Part shown: piece by piece, positions 1 to 5,034 of the stretch
Numbering within the stretch: position 1 is the first letter of the stretch
Layout of the letters: each line of letters opens with the position of its first letter
Notes under the pieces: model-generated
The model's database searches: none
Told to the model about the DNA's origin: nothing
The model's input: only the letters and a program-made list of their open reading frames with translations
Translations under genes and position numbers: made by a program
NCBI GenBank assembly: GCA_023415715.1
Contig: JAEZJP010000050.1
Location: forward strand, 1 to 5,034
DNA: 5,034 nucleotides
DNA from: Bacillota bacterium
Lineage (GTDB): Bacteria > Bacillota > Clostridia > Christensenellales > Aristaeellaceae
Direction of reading: 5' to 3'

Positions 1-6
1 AAGCAA
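1..6 (-). CDS. Possible first two codons of a downstream gene, expected spo0J/parB (partial)
   Basis: On the minus strand a TTG codon at 6-4 lies six bases after a GGAGG core (17-13), a normal distance for a Gram-positive start; the next codon is CTT and the gene then leaves the window. No ATG or GTG start fits this spacing inside the window. Chromosomal soj genes are almost always followed by spo0J/parB, the parS-binding CTP-switch clamp that stimulates ParA ATPase, so that identity is inferred from context only. If the true start lies outside the window, the spacing would be at least 12 bases, which is long. Confidence 0.35.
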
Positions 7-10
7 AGTG

Positions 11-19
11 CTCCTCCCC
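11..19 (-). promoter_or_regulatory. Ribosome binding site for the gene after parA
   Basis: The minus strand reads GGGGAGGAG, an excellent match to the anti-Shine-Dalgarno sequence, 14 bases past the parA stop codon (TAG at 36-34). There is no terminator between the parA stop and this site, so the next gene is co-transcribed with parA. The site favours a TTG start at 6-4. Confidence 0.7.
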
Positions 20-33
20 GGTATTAAAGGCCG

Positions 34-798
34 CTACCGGACCCCGTTTCTCTCCATGACTTCCTTGGCAAGCGCCCGGTAGGCCTCCGCCCCGGCGCTG
101 CGGCTGTCGTACAAATGAATGGGCAGCCCATGGCTGGGCGCCTCCCCCAAGCGCACATTGCGCGGGATGGTTACGGTATATACCTTGTTCTTAAAGCGGC
201 GCTTTACCTGGTCCACCACCTGAAGCCCCAGGTTGGTGCGCCCGTCCAGCATGGTTAGAAGCACGCCTTCAATGTCCAGCGCCGGATTGATGGTCCGGTT
301 GATCCGGCTGATGGTGTTCATCAGCGATGTAACGCCTTCCAGCGCGTAGTACTCGCACTGGATGGGCACAAGAACCCTGGTGGCCGCCGCCAGGGCGTTG
401 ACGGTGAGCAGCCCCAAGGACGGAGGGCAGTCAATAAATACAAAATCATAATGGGCGGCCACGGTATGCAATGCGTTTTTTAAACGGTACTCACGGCTGT
501 CAAGATTCACCAGCTCCACTTCCGCCCCGGCCAGGCGGATATCGGCAGGCAACAGATCCAGCCCCTTGACCCTGGTGGATACGATGCAGGCTTTCAATTC
601 CGCCTGACCCACCAGCGCTTCATATACGCTTTTCCCGCCGGCCTTTTGCCCCAGGCCGCTGGTGGTGTTGCCCTGGGGATCAAAATCCACTGCAAGCACC
701 TTTAGCCCAGCCTCTGCCAGGCAGGCGGAAAGGTTGATGGCGGTGGTCGTCTTGCCAACGCCGCCCTTTTGGTTCGTAACCGCTATGATTTTGCCCAT
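34..798 (-). CDS. soj: Chromosome-partitioning ATPase ParA/Soj
   Basis: 254-residue ParA/MinD-family ATPase. In this family ATP-bound dimers bind DNA non-specifically and are released by ParB, which drives origin segregation; in Bacillus Soj also acts on DnaA. The deviant Walker A motif KGGVGKTT lies at residues 11-18 with the signature lysine K11 and the nucleotide lysine K16. The DFDPQGN motif is at 38-44 and the Walker B-like FIDCPPSLG at 121-129 with D123. The length and the absence of an N-terminal helix-turn-helix extension match short chromosomal Soj rather than long plasmid ParA proteins. The ATG at 798-796 follows GGAGAGG (813-807) by eight bases. A sigma-A promoter sits just upstream, and a ribosome binding site for a following gene, probably spo0J, sits just past the stop. 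The upstream neighbour is a divergent hydrolase gene rather than the usual rsmG/noc. The family call is secure; chromosomal origin location is inferred. Confidence 0.96.
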   Translation of the reverse strand: MGKIIAVTNQKGGVGKTTTAINLSACLAEAGLKVLAVDFDPQGNTTSGLGQKAGGKSVYEALVGQAELKACIVSTRVKGLDLLPADIRLAGAEVELVNLDSREYRLKNALHTVAAHYDFVFIDCPPSLGLLTVNALAAATRVLVPIQCEYYALEGVTSLMNTISRINRTINPALDIEGVLLTMLDGRTNLGLQVVDQVKRRFKNKVYTVTIPRNVRLGEAPSHGLPIHLYDSRSAGAEAYRALAKEVMERNGVR

Positions 799-830
799 TT
801 GTGTATCCTCTCCGGGTCAAACCCTATCAT

Positions 831-859
831 ATTGTAGCGGTTTTTGGCTGTAATGTAAA
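831..859 (-). promoter_or_regulatory. Sigma-A promoter of parA
   Basis: On the minus strand TTTACA (859-854) and TACAAT (836-831) are separated by exactly 17 bases; each hexamer differs from consensus at one position. The predicted transcript start is near 824, giving a leader of about 25 bases that contains the parA ribosome binding site. This is a visual prediction only. Confidence 0.65.
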
Positions 860-934
860 GCATACAGGGAAAAGCAGGCAGCTCAAAAAGAACGCAGAAA
901 AGCCTGGAAAAACCTGCTCCACCGGCTGGCCTTA

Positions 935-963
935 TTGACACATACTATCTGTTATGCTATATT
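935..963 (+). promoter_or_regulatory. Strong sigma-A promoter of the hydrolase operon
   Basis: A perfect TTGACA (935-940) is followed after 17 bases by TATATT (958-963), and TGC directly precedes the -10 box, giving the extended -10 motif. Start of transcription is expected near 970, about 38 bases before the ATG at 1008. It is back to back with the parA promoter, the two -35 boxes being 75 bases apart. I saw no clear operator overlapping it. Confidence 0.75.
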
Positions 964-1007
964 TTACTAAGTTTACATCGTACAAAAGATTATGAGAGGC
1001 CTCCCTT

Positions 1008-2177
1008 ATGAAGTTATCGCTCACTTCCCTGCTATGCCTTTGCTTGGTGTTGGTATTGATCCCCGGGTGGGCCGTCGGGCTTCCCGAAGATTTAAGCAAA
1101 ATCGACGCACAGGTAGACTCCTATTTCAAAAAAAGCAGTACGGTCGGCGGTTCTCTGGTGATCGCCAAAAATGGCGAGATCGTATACCAGCGGGATTATG
1201 GGCTCCAAAACAAGAATCAAAAATCTCCCGTTACGGAGGATACGTATTTCCGCATCGCTTCCATTACGAAAATGGTCAGCGCCATCGGGATCATGCAATT
1301 GGTAGAACAGGGCGTATTGGATCTGGATCAGGATATCAGCAAATATTTTGGGTATGAGATCATAAACCCCAATCATCCCAAAATTCCCATCACGCTCAGG
1401 CAATGCATGTCCCACACCACTTCCTTAAGCCAGAACGGCGGCTATTCCTTTGAATCAAGAACGATCCACGAAATGCTGGCCAAAGAGGTTAGGCATTTTT
1501 CGAATTTCACTGAGGAAAAGCCGGGCGATCACTATTCCTATTCCAATTTCGGCGCGGGGCTGATGGGTTCCATTATGGAGTCGGTTACGGGCATAAGCAT
1601 CAACCAGTATATGATGGAGAACGTATTCAAGCCGCTTCACATCGACGCTGCCTACAGCGCCGGTTTCTTAAGCCAACCCGAGTGTATTGCCAGCCAATAT
1701 GAAAATGGCGATATGTACAAAAGCGCCTCCAAGTACCTGGAAGAGGAATATGAAGACTTTGCCGACCCGGAGCGCCACTACCGGATCACCGTGGGTGAAA
1801 TTTTCATACGCTCCAAAGACCTGGCCAAAATCGCATCAGTCCTGTGCGGGGACGGAAGCTTTGACGGCGTGCAGCTGCTCAACAAAGAAAGCGTCGAAAT
1901 GATGCGCACGGACCAGCGCGCGTTTAACGCCAGCGTCACTGGCGAAAGCCCTTACGGCCTGTGCGTGAACCTGATGGGCAATGTGATCAAGGGCAGCATG
2001 ATTTACGGCCATCAGGGCATGTCGAACGGCGCCATGTGCAATGTATTCTACGATCCCGATACGCAGTTCGTGCTTGTCATGCTCACCAACGGATGCAGCC
2101 AGGTCAGGCAGGACCGGATTGGTGTTTTGCCTAGAAGGCTTTTCACATATACATATCCATTGTTCACCCAGGAATGA
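1008..2177 (+). CDS. Exported serine hydrolase, beta-lactamase/DD-peptidase (PF00144-like) family
   Basis: 389-residue acyl-serine hydrolase of the class C beta-lactamase-like fold. All three active-site motifs are visible: SITK at residues 85-88 (nucleophile S85, base K88), the Tyr-x-Asn element YSN at 178-180, and HQG at 335-337, which replaces the KTG box of true AmpC enzymes as in many esterases and peptidases of this family. Residues 1-24 form a Sec signal peptide (K2, hydrophobic stretch 8-18, likely cleavage after AVG at 22-24); C10 and C12 do not sit in a good lipobox, so the product should be soluble outside the membrane. The ATG follows AGAGG (995-999) by eight bases. It is the first gene of an operon with an NlpC/P60 peptidase that begins 36 bases after its stop. 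Known activities in the family include D,D-carboxypeptidase, D-aminopeptidase, esterase and beta-lactamase; the sequence does not decide among them, and the HQG box argues weakly against a classical AmpC resistance enzyme. Confidence 0.9.
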   Translation: MKLSLTSLLCLCLVLVLIPGWAVGLPEDLSKIDAQVDSYFKKSSTVGGSLVIAKNGEIVYQRDYGLQNKNQKSPVTEDTYFRIASITKMVSAIGIMQLVEQGVLDLDQDISKYFGYEIINPNHPKIPITLRQCMSHTTSLSQNGGYSFESRTIHEMLAKEVRHFSNFTEEKPGDHYSYSNFGAGLMGSIMESVTGISINQYMMENVFKPLHIDAAYSAGFLSQPECIASQYENGDMYKSASKYLEEEYEDFADPERHYRITVGEIFIRSKDLAKIASVLCGDGSFDGVQLLNKESVEMMRTDQRAFNASVTGESPYGLCVNLMGNVIKGSMIYGHQGMSNGAMCNVFYDPDTQFVLVMLTNGCSQVRQDRIGVLPRRLFTYTYPLFTQE

Positions 2178-2213
2178 CCTTGCTTTACAGCACACGAAAG
2201 GATGAACTCCCGT

Positions 2214-3035
2214 ATGAAAAGATGCCTGCTTCTGGTTATCGCACTGGTTATGATGCTCACAGCCCTTCCTGCCGCAGCCCAGGTGGAACGGCGCCCGGAA
2301 CTTGACGCCGCCTTCTCCATGCTGGAGGAAGGCAACCCTATTCTCACCCAATATAATGAGATCACCGGGGCGGATATACAGGCCCGCTACAAATACGGCA
2401 TGCCATACATGTTTGGCGGCAAGAACGAAGATTACCTCATGAAGGTCAAAAGATGCCTGGAAACCACCAAGTTTTTCCGCAAAGGCAAAACATATGTATA
2501 CGGCTTTGACTGCTCCGGCTTTACCAACTGGATCAATAAGCAGGTTGGCAAGCCTGAACACGATACTTTGCAAAATATGATCCTGCAAAAGGGTAAATAT
2601 GGTGAAAAGAACCATCTGCCGGTCAAGGATCTGCCCTATGATGAGCTGCCCAAGCATCTTCAGGTGGGCGACTTCCTGGTGGGCAAGCACAGCGCCCGCC
2701 ACATCATGATGTTCATAGGTACCTTGGCGGATTATGGCTACACGGCGGAAAACGCTCCCGAACTGGCCGATTACCTTGACTACCCCATCCTCGTCAATAG
2801 CGGAAAGAATCCTTTCTATGGCGAGCGCTACGAAAAATACATCAAGGAAAACGGCCTGAGATGCAATACCACCAACGGCGGCGTGTGCATTTACATCGTG
2901 GGCGTGCCAACAGACAAAGCGCCGCACTCCGTGGTAAGTGATAAGGAGACTTTCTATTACTTTAACCTGGGCGATTATATGCTCACCGTCTATGACATTT
3001 TCACCTGCACCTCCTACGTTTGGTTCAGGATGTAA
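2214..3035 (+). CDS. Exported NlpC/P60-type cysteine peptidase (C40-like)
   Basis: 273 residues from the chosen start. NlpC/P60 enzymes usually cut the D-Glu to diamino-acid bond in peptidoglycan stems. Seen here are PYMFGG at 64-69, FDCSGF at 98-103 with probable nucleophile C100, and the GDFLVG...HIMMFIG stretch with probable catalytic H163; N195 in VNSG could be the third polar residue. Residues 1-22 are a signal peptide (MKR, hydrophobic core, cleavage near AAA-Q). The upstream in-frame ATG at 2202 overlaps the GAAAGGA ribosome binding site (2196-2202) and cannot use it; the ATG at 2214 is about 11 bases beyond it, so it is preferred. No SH3 or other wall-binding repeats are present. Spacing between the GG motif and the catalytic Cys, and between His and Asn, is longer than in compact NlpC domains. 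It lies 36 bases after the serine hydrolase with no terminator between, so the two should be co-transcribed. Fold confidence is good; substrate unknown. Confidence 0.85.
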   Translation: MKRCLLLVIALVMMLTALPAAAQVERRPELDAAFSMLEEGNPILTQYNEITGADIQARYKYGMPYMFGGKNEDYLMKVKRCLETTKFFRKGKTYVYGFDCSGFTNWINKQVGKPEHDTLQNMILQKGKYGEKNHLPVKDLPYDELPKHLQVGDFLVGKHSARHIMMFIGTLADYGYTAENAPELADYLDYPILVNSGKNPFYGERYEKYIKENGLRCNTTNGGVCIYIVGVPTDKAPHSVVSDKETFYYFNLGDYMLTVYDIFTCTSYVWFRM

Positions 3036-3047
3036 GGCGGACGTGAA

Positions 3048-3100
3048 GGTAAATGCGGGGAGAGGAATTTTTGAGAACATTCCCCTCCCCGCACCTTACC
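3048..3100 (+). repeat. Imperfect hairpin directly after the NlpC/P60 gene
   Basis: The arms are 3048-3067 and 3080-3100: GGTAA/TTACC, a small bulge, a nine-pair TGCGGGGAG/CTCCCCGCA block, one mismatch, then GGAA/TTCC closing a 12-base loop. It starts 12 bases after the stop at 3035. The tail (CCAAAAACTTTATAT) is not a proper T tract, so it may act as a 3' end stabiliser or pause site rather than a terminator. Its 3' arm can also pair with the following terminator (see findings). Confidence 0.6.
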
Positions 3101-3133
3101 CCAAAAACTTTATATGGATCAAATTATTCGCCG

Positions 3134-3182
3134 ACGCTCTGTCCTTTCCTATGGCTATGCCGGAAAGGTGCGGGGCGTTTTT
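3134..3182 (+). terminator. Rho-independent terminator of the hydrolase operon
   Basis: A 16-pair stem joins 3134-3149 to 3162-3178: ACGC/GCGT at the base, a middle with three G-U wobbles, one bulged T at 3169, and a perfect CCTTTCC/GGAAAGG top. The 12-base loop can form a further GGC/GCC mini-stem. A T run (3178-3182) follows directly, then GTGTT. This is a normal intrinsic terminator reading rightwards; the other strand has no T tract. Confidence 0.8.
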
Positions 3183-3299
3183 GTGTTAATAATGCCTTCC
3201 TCCAGTCTATCGATAGCCGGTGCTATGCTGGCGATTCATAACCGCCCCTACGGCTGCAAAGATGAAGTTGGCAAAAATCATATGGTATCACAATTATTC

Positions 3300-3374
3300 A
3301 AGATGATGGCACCCGAAGGTTTCCAAAGGGCGACCGGATAGCCCTTTGGTCGCGCCCTCAGGAGCGATAATCTT
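3300..3374. repeat. Long imperfect inverted repeat with period-3 mismatches
   Basis: The arms at 3300-3331 and 3341-3374 enclose a nine-base loop (GACCGGATA). The inner nine pairs (CCAAAGGGC/GCCCTTTGG) are perfect. The outer 20 positions match at 15, and the mismatches fall at arm positions 6, 9, 12, 15 and 18, with a further one at 21, that is, every third base. A run TTCTTTTT follows the right arm (3373-3380), so it could terminate rightward transcription. An alternative stem GCGACC/GGTCGC (3330-3335 with 3348-3353) excludes the inner stem. It may be a MITE/REP-like dispersed palindrome or a relic of inverted coding copies; copy number cannot be judged from one window. Confidence 0.7.
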
Positions 3375-3414
3375 CTTTTTACTTAGCAAAAGCAATATTT
3401 GCACTTATGGTAAT

Positions 3415-3432
3415 GGCTCCATTGGCGGAGCC
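3415..3432. repeat. Small perfect hairpin GGCTCC/GGAGCC upstream of the two-component promoter
   Basis: Six-base perfect arms (3415-3420 and 3427-3432) flank ATTGGC. There is no T tract after it. It ends seven bases before the direct repeats in front of the response-regulator promoter, so it could be an operator half or chance; function unassigned. Confidence 0.35.
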
Positions 3433-3438
3433 CTTGGG

Positions 3439-3455
3439 TTTACAACACTGTTACA
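3439..3455 (+). promoter_or_regulatory. Direct repeat, possible OmpR-type regulator site
   Basis: TTTACA (3439-3444) and GTTACA (3450-3455) share five of six bases and start 11 bases apart, one helical turn, on the same face of the DNA. OmpR/PhoB-family regulators bind such tandem half-sites; Bacillus PhoP boxes have a similar sequence and spacing. The pair ends 21 bases before the -10 box, where an activator would replace a -35 element. Autoregulation by the adjacent gene is inferred. Confidence 0.4.
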
Positions 3456-3473
3456 CGATAAATGTCCTGATTA

Positions 3474-3482
3474 TGCTACAAT
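3474..3482 (+). promoter_or_regulatory. Extended -10 promoter of the two-component operon
   Basis: TGC followed by TACAAT (3477-3482) is a good extended -10 element. No -35 hexamer of quality lies at 16-18 bases; TTACAC (3451-3456) is 20 bases away. Transcription would begin near 3489, leaving a leader of about 20 bases with the GGAAGGA ribosome binding site. Weak -35 plus extended -10 suggests activator dependence. Confidence 0.55.
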
Positions 3483-3508
3483 AGGCGTGTATGGAAGGAT
3501 GTGGCAGC

Positions 3509-4174
3509 ATGGCACGTGTTTTGGTAGTGGATGATGAAGCGGCAATCCGGGACCTTATCCAAATGCATCTTTGCCTGGTGGGACATACCGCACTGCTGGC
3601 GGAGGATGCTTTTTCCGCAGAGGCGGAGCTTGCTAAAGGCACCGATATCGCACTTCTGGACATCATGCTGCCGGGGCGCGACGGGTTTGTATTGGCCCAG
3701 AAGTGTTTTGAAATGAACGTACCGGTGATCTTCCTCACCGCCAAAACGGCGGTGGCCGACCGGGTGCGCGGGCTTAAAATGGGCGCCGATGATTACATAT
3801 TGAAGCCTTTTGAGCCGGCGGAAGTGCTGGCGCGAATCGACGCGGTGCTGCGCAGAACTGGCCGGCAGCAGGAAACCTATCAAGACAAGCGCCTGCGCGT
3901 TGATTTCAGCGCCCGGCAGGCTGTCATGGACGGGCAGTCCCTTCCCCTTACCGCCCAGGAGTATGATCTTTTGCGGGTGTTGATCAGCCAACGGAACATA
4001 GCCCTAAGCAGGGAGCAGCTTTTACGCATGGCCTGGGGATACGATTACATGGGTGAAACAAGAACTGTGGATGTGCACATACAAAGGCTTCGGCGCAAGC
4101 TGAACGCGGAATGCATCGAAACGGTGTACAAGTTCGGCTACCGCTTTACACCCATGGGGAGGGAAACGGCATGA
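3509..4174 (+). CDS. OmpR/PhoB-family DNA-binding response regulator
   Basis: 221 residues, a standard length. The receiver domain (about 1-115) shows the acidic pair D8-D9, phospho-acceptor D51 in LLDIMLPGRDG, the switch threonine T77 in FLTA, and K99 in LKPF. The winged-helix effector domain (about 128-216) has the LTAQEYDLL start and the TRTVDVHIQRLRRKL recognition helix (184-198), ending in VYKFGYRF. It is a cytoplasmic transcription factor activated by phosphorylation, expected from the sensor kinase that overlaps its stop. An in-frame ATG at 3491 exists, but it lies next to and would translate through the GGAAGGA (3493-3499) that sits nine bases before the ATG at 3509, so the latter is chosen. 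An extended -10 promoter and a direct-repeat site lie upstream. The regulon cannot be told from sequence; I would not assign a specific name such as PhoP or VanR. Confidence 0.95.
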   Translation: MARVLVVDDEAAIRDLIQMHLCLVGHTALLAEDAFSAEAELAKGTDIALLDIMLPGRDGFVLAQKCFEMNVPVIFLTAKTAVADRVRGLKMGADDYILKPFEPAEVLARIDAVLRRTGRQQETYQDKRLRVDFSARQAVMDGQSLPLTAQEYDLLRVLISQRNIALSREQLLRMAWGYDYMGETRTVDVHIQRLRRKLNAECIETVYKFGYRFTPMGRETA

Positions 4175-5034
4175 AGCTTCGCCACAGGCTGCTGCTCATG
4201 ATGCTTGCGGTGTTTTTGCTGCTGCTCAGCATCGGGACGGGAATCATCATCCAGCAAAGTTTTTCATCGGCCGTAAGTACCGAAAAGGACCGGGCGCTGA
4301 CGGAGGCGGCCATTATCGCATCGGCCATATACCAGCGGGCAAAGGATTTGGATATTCAGCCGCTAAGGGATGAAATGGCCAAGCAGGAGGCATTTTACAA
4401 AGCCCAGGGCGTTATGCTTTCCATGCTGAAAGACGGACGCACCTTGTGGGGCGATACAATAAGCCTTCCGGAAATTCTGCCGGAGGAAGGCGCGCGCCGG
4501 TATCTTTTACAGGACAAAAAGCTGACGATCGCCCAGCGGCTGAATGACAGTCTTACGCTTTTGTACGAGCGTGATTTGAGCGGCCTGTACGGCAACCGGG
4601 ATAAGCTTCTTTCCCTGGCACTTGCGTTATGCCTTGCCGGTTCGGCACTGATCCTCATCAGTGTATTCGTTATCACAAAGGTCATCATGCAGCCCATTGA
4701 CAAACTGCAAAGGGCGGCGGCAAAAATCGCCTCCGGAGACTATTCGGTTTCACTGCCCACACGCGGGCAGGATGAAACGGCGGAGCTGGCGCGGCAGTTT
4801 GAGAAAATGGCTCAGGCGGTCAAGATGAGGGAGGACGAGCTGAAGGAGCAGGCGGAGCGCAAGCAGCTTTTCATCGACAGCCTGGCCCACGAAATGCGCA
4901 CACCCCTGACTGCCGTCATGGGTTATGCCCGCTATCTTCAAAGCGTGGATGCAGACGAAGAGGAGCAGCAAAAAGCCCTTGGCTATATCGCCGGGGAGGC
5001 GAAAAGGCTTAAGAACCTGGATGAAACGCTGATG
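4171..5034 (+). CDS. Membrane sensor histidine kinase, HAMP-HisKA type (3' end cut by window)
   Basis: The frame stays open for 288 codons to the window edge. Its ATG overlaps the regulator's TGA as ATGA, with GGGGAGGG (4156-4163) seven bases upstream, so the two proteins are translationally coupled. Visible order: membrane helix about 8-28, an extracytoplasmic sensing segment about 29-146 with no domain I recognise, second helix about 147-170, a HAMP linker about 170-222 (MQPIDKLQRAA, then DETAELARQFEKMA), and a dimerisation/phosphoacceptor domain from about 230. The H box FIDSLAHEMRTPLTAV places the phosphorylated histidine at H240 with E241 and P245. The catalytic HATPase domain lies beyond the window. 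It should phosphorylate the adjacent regulator on D51. The signal it senses is unknown; the roughly 118-residue outer loop resembles small PAS-like sensor loops only in size. Confidence 0.93.
   Translation, partial: MKLRHRLLLMMLAVFLLLLSIGTGIIIQQSFSSAVSTEKDRALTEAAIIASAIYQRAKDLDIQPLRDEMAKQEAFYKAQGVMLSMLKDGRTLWGDTISLPEILPEEGARRYLLQDKKLTIAQRLNDSLTLLYERDLSGLYGNRDKLLSLALALCLAGSALILISVFVITKVIMQPIDKLQRAAAKIASGDYSVSLPTRGQDETAELARQFEKMAQAVKMREDELKEQAERKQLFIDSLAHEMRTPLTAVMGYARYLQSVDADEEEQQKALGYIAGEAKRLKNLDETLM

Larger units (their letters stand above)
3183..3438. other. Intergenic stretch without a convincing gene
   Basis: Between the terminator and the response-regulator promoter I see no open frame with a ribosome binding site and recognisable protein. 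It contains a 10-base palindrome CTATCGATAG (3207-3216), the long inverted repeat at 3300-3374, and a small hairpin at 3415-3432. A 36-codon minus-strand frame (GTG at 3404, stop TAA at 3296-3294) runs through the repeat, but its only purine-rich upstream sequence (GGAG) is 12 bases from the GTG. No tRNA, insertion sequence or CRISPR-like pattern was seen. Confidence 0.6.

Noticed and set aside
873..918. Inverted repeat AGCAGG/CCTGCT between the divergent promoters
   Set aside because: Six-base arms with a 34-base loop are expected by chance in this much sequence, and it overlaps neither promoter core.
799..1007. parS centromere site near soj
   Set aside because: No match to the TTTCACGTGAAA core was seen here or elsewhere in the window.
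1035..1045. Lipobox-like cysteines (C10, C12) in the hydrolase signal peptide
   Set aside because: The residue before each cysteine is Leu, not Gly/Ala/Ser, and the cysteines lie inside the hydrophobic core rather than after it.
1836..3080. Long minus-strand open frame of 414 codons opposite the hydrolase and NlpC/P60 genes
   Set aside because: It is a shadow of two well-supported plus-strand genes: it spans both of them and the gap between, has no recognisable domain, and no minus-strand ribosome binding site decides it.
3268..3298. Possible promoter with TTGGCA as -35
   Set aside because: No acceptable -10 hexamer lies 16-18 bases downstream; the AT-rich sequence there matches poorly.
3114..3341. 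75-codon plus-strand frame after the terminator
   Set aside because: It crosses the terminator stem, has no ribosome binding site before its ATG, and resembles no family I know. Only its last codons, inside the inverted repeat, are of interest.
3346..3534. 62-codon plus-strand frame running into the response-regulator gene
   Set aside because: It has a TTG start inside the hairpin with no ribosome binding site, and it runs through the promoter and the start of a real gene in another frame.
3476..3991. Minus-strand frame of 171 codons opposite the response regulator
   Set aside because: The plus-strand frame has every receiver-domain key residue; the antisense product is low-complexity and unrecognisable.

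Overview
The window looks like a piece of a Gram-positive, Clostridia-type bacterial chromosome. The reasons are a Soj-type ParA, strong GGAGG-like ribosome binding sites, short sigma-A promoters (including extended -10 forms), secreted wall-active enzymes without outer-membrane features, and a compact OmpR/HisKA two-component pair. Base composition appears close to half GC. I cannot name a genus from sequence alone.

Layout. Bases 1-798 (minus strand) hold a complete soj/parA. Directly behind it is a strong ribosome binding site for the next gene, expected to be spo0J/parB, of which at most two codons (a TTG start) lie in the window. Bases 799-1007 form a divergent promoter region: one sigma-A promoter fires left into parA, and a stronger TTGACA/extended -10 promoter fires right. 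Bases 1008-3035 (plus strand) are a probable two-gene operon for exported proteins: a PF00144-type serine hydrolase (beta-lactamase / DD-peptidase / esterase fold) and an NlpC/P60-type cysteine peptidase. Bases 3036-3508 are about 470 bases without a convincing gene. They hold an imperfect hairpin, a good intrinsic terminator, a long imperfect inverted repeat with an odd mismatch pattern, a small hairpin, and the promoter of the next operon. Bases 3509-5034 hold a response regulator and the first 288 residues of its sensor kinase, overlapping by ATGA and cut by the window edge.

How the genes fit together. The serine hydrolase and NlpC/P60 protein share a promoter and are both exported, so a joint role in trimming peptidoglycan peptides is a reasonable inference; neither substrate can be read from sequence. 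The two-component system has its own promoter, with an 11-bp-period direct repeat where a -35 box would sit, which suits an OmpR-type autoregulator. Nothing directly links it to the upstream operon except proximity.

Most unusual signal. The inverted repeat at 3300-3374 has outer-arm mismatches at exactly every third base, so both arms, each read 5'->3' on its own strand, encode almost the same short peptide (K-[M/I]-[M/I]-A-P-E-G). The second point of interest is that the 3' arm of the hairpin after the NlpC/P60 gene is perfectly complementary over 11 bases to the 3' arm of the terminator that follows, giving a possible alternative fold. I did not find a clear new multi-gene system.
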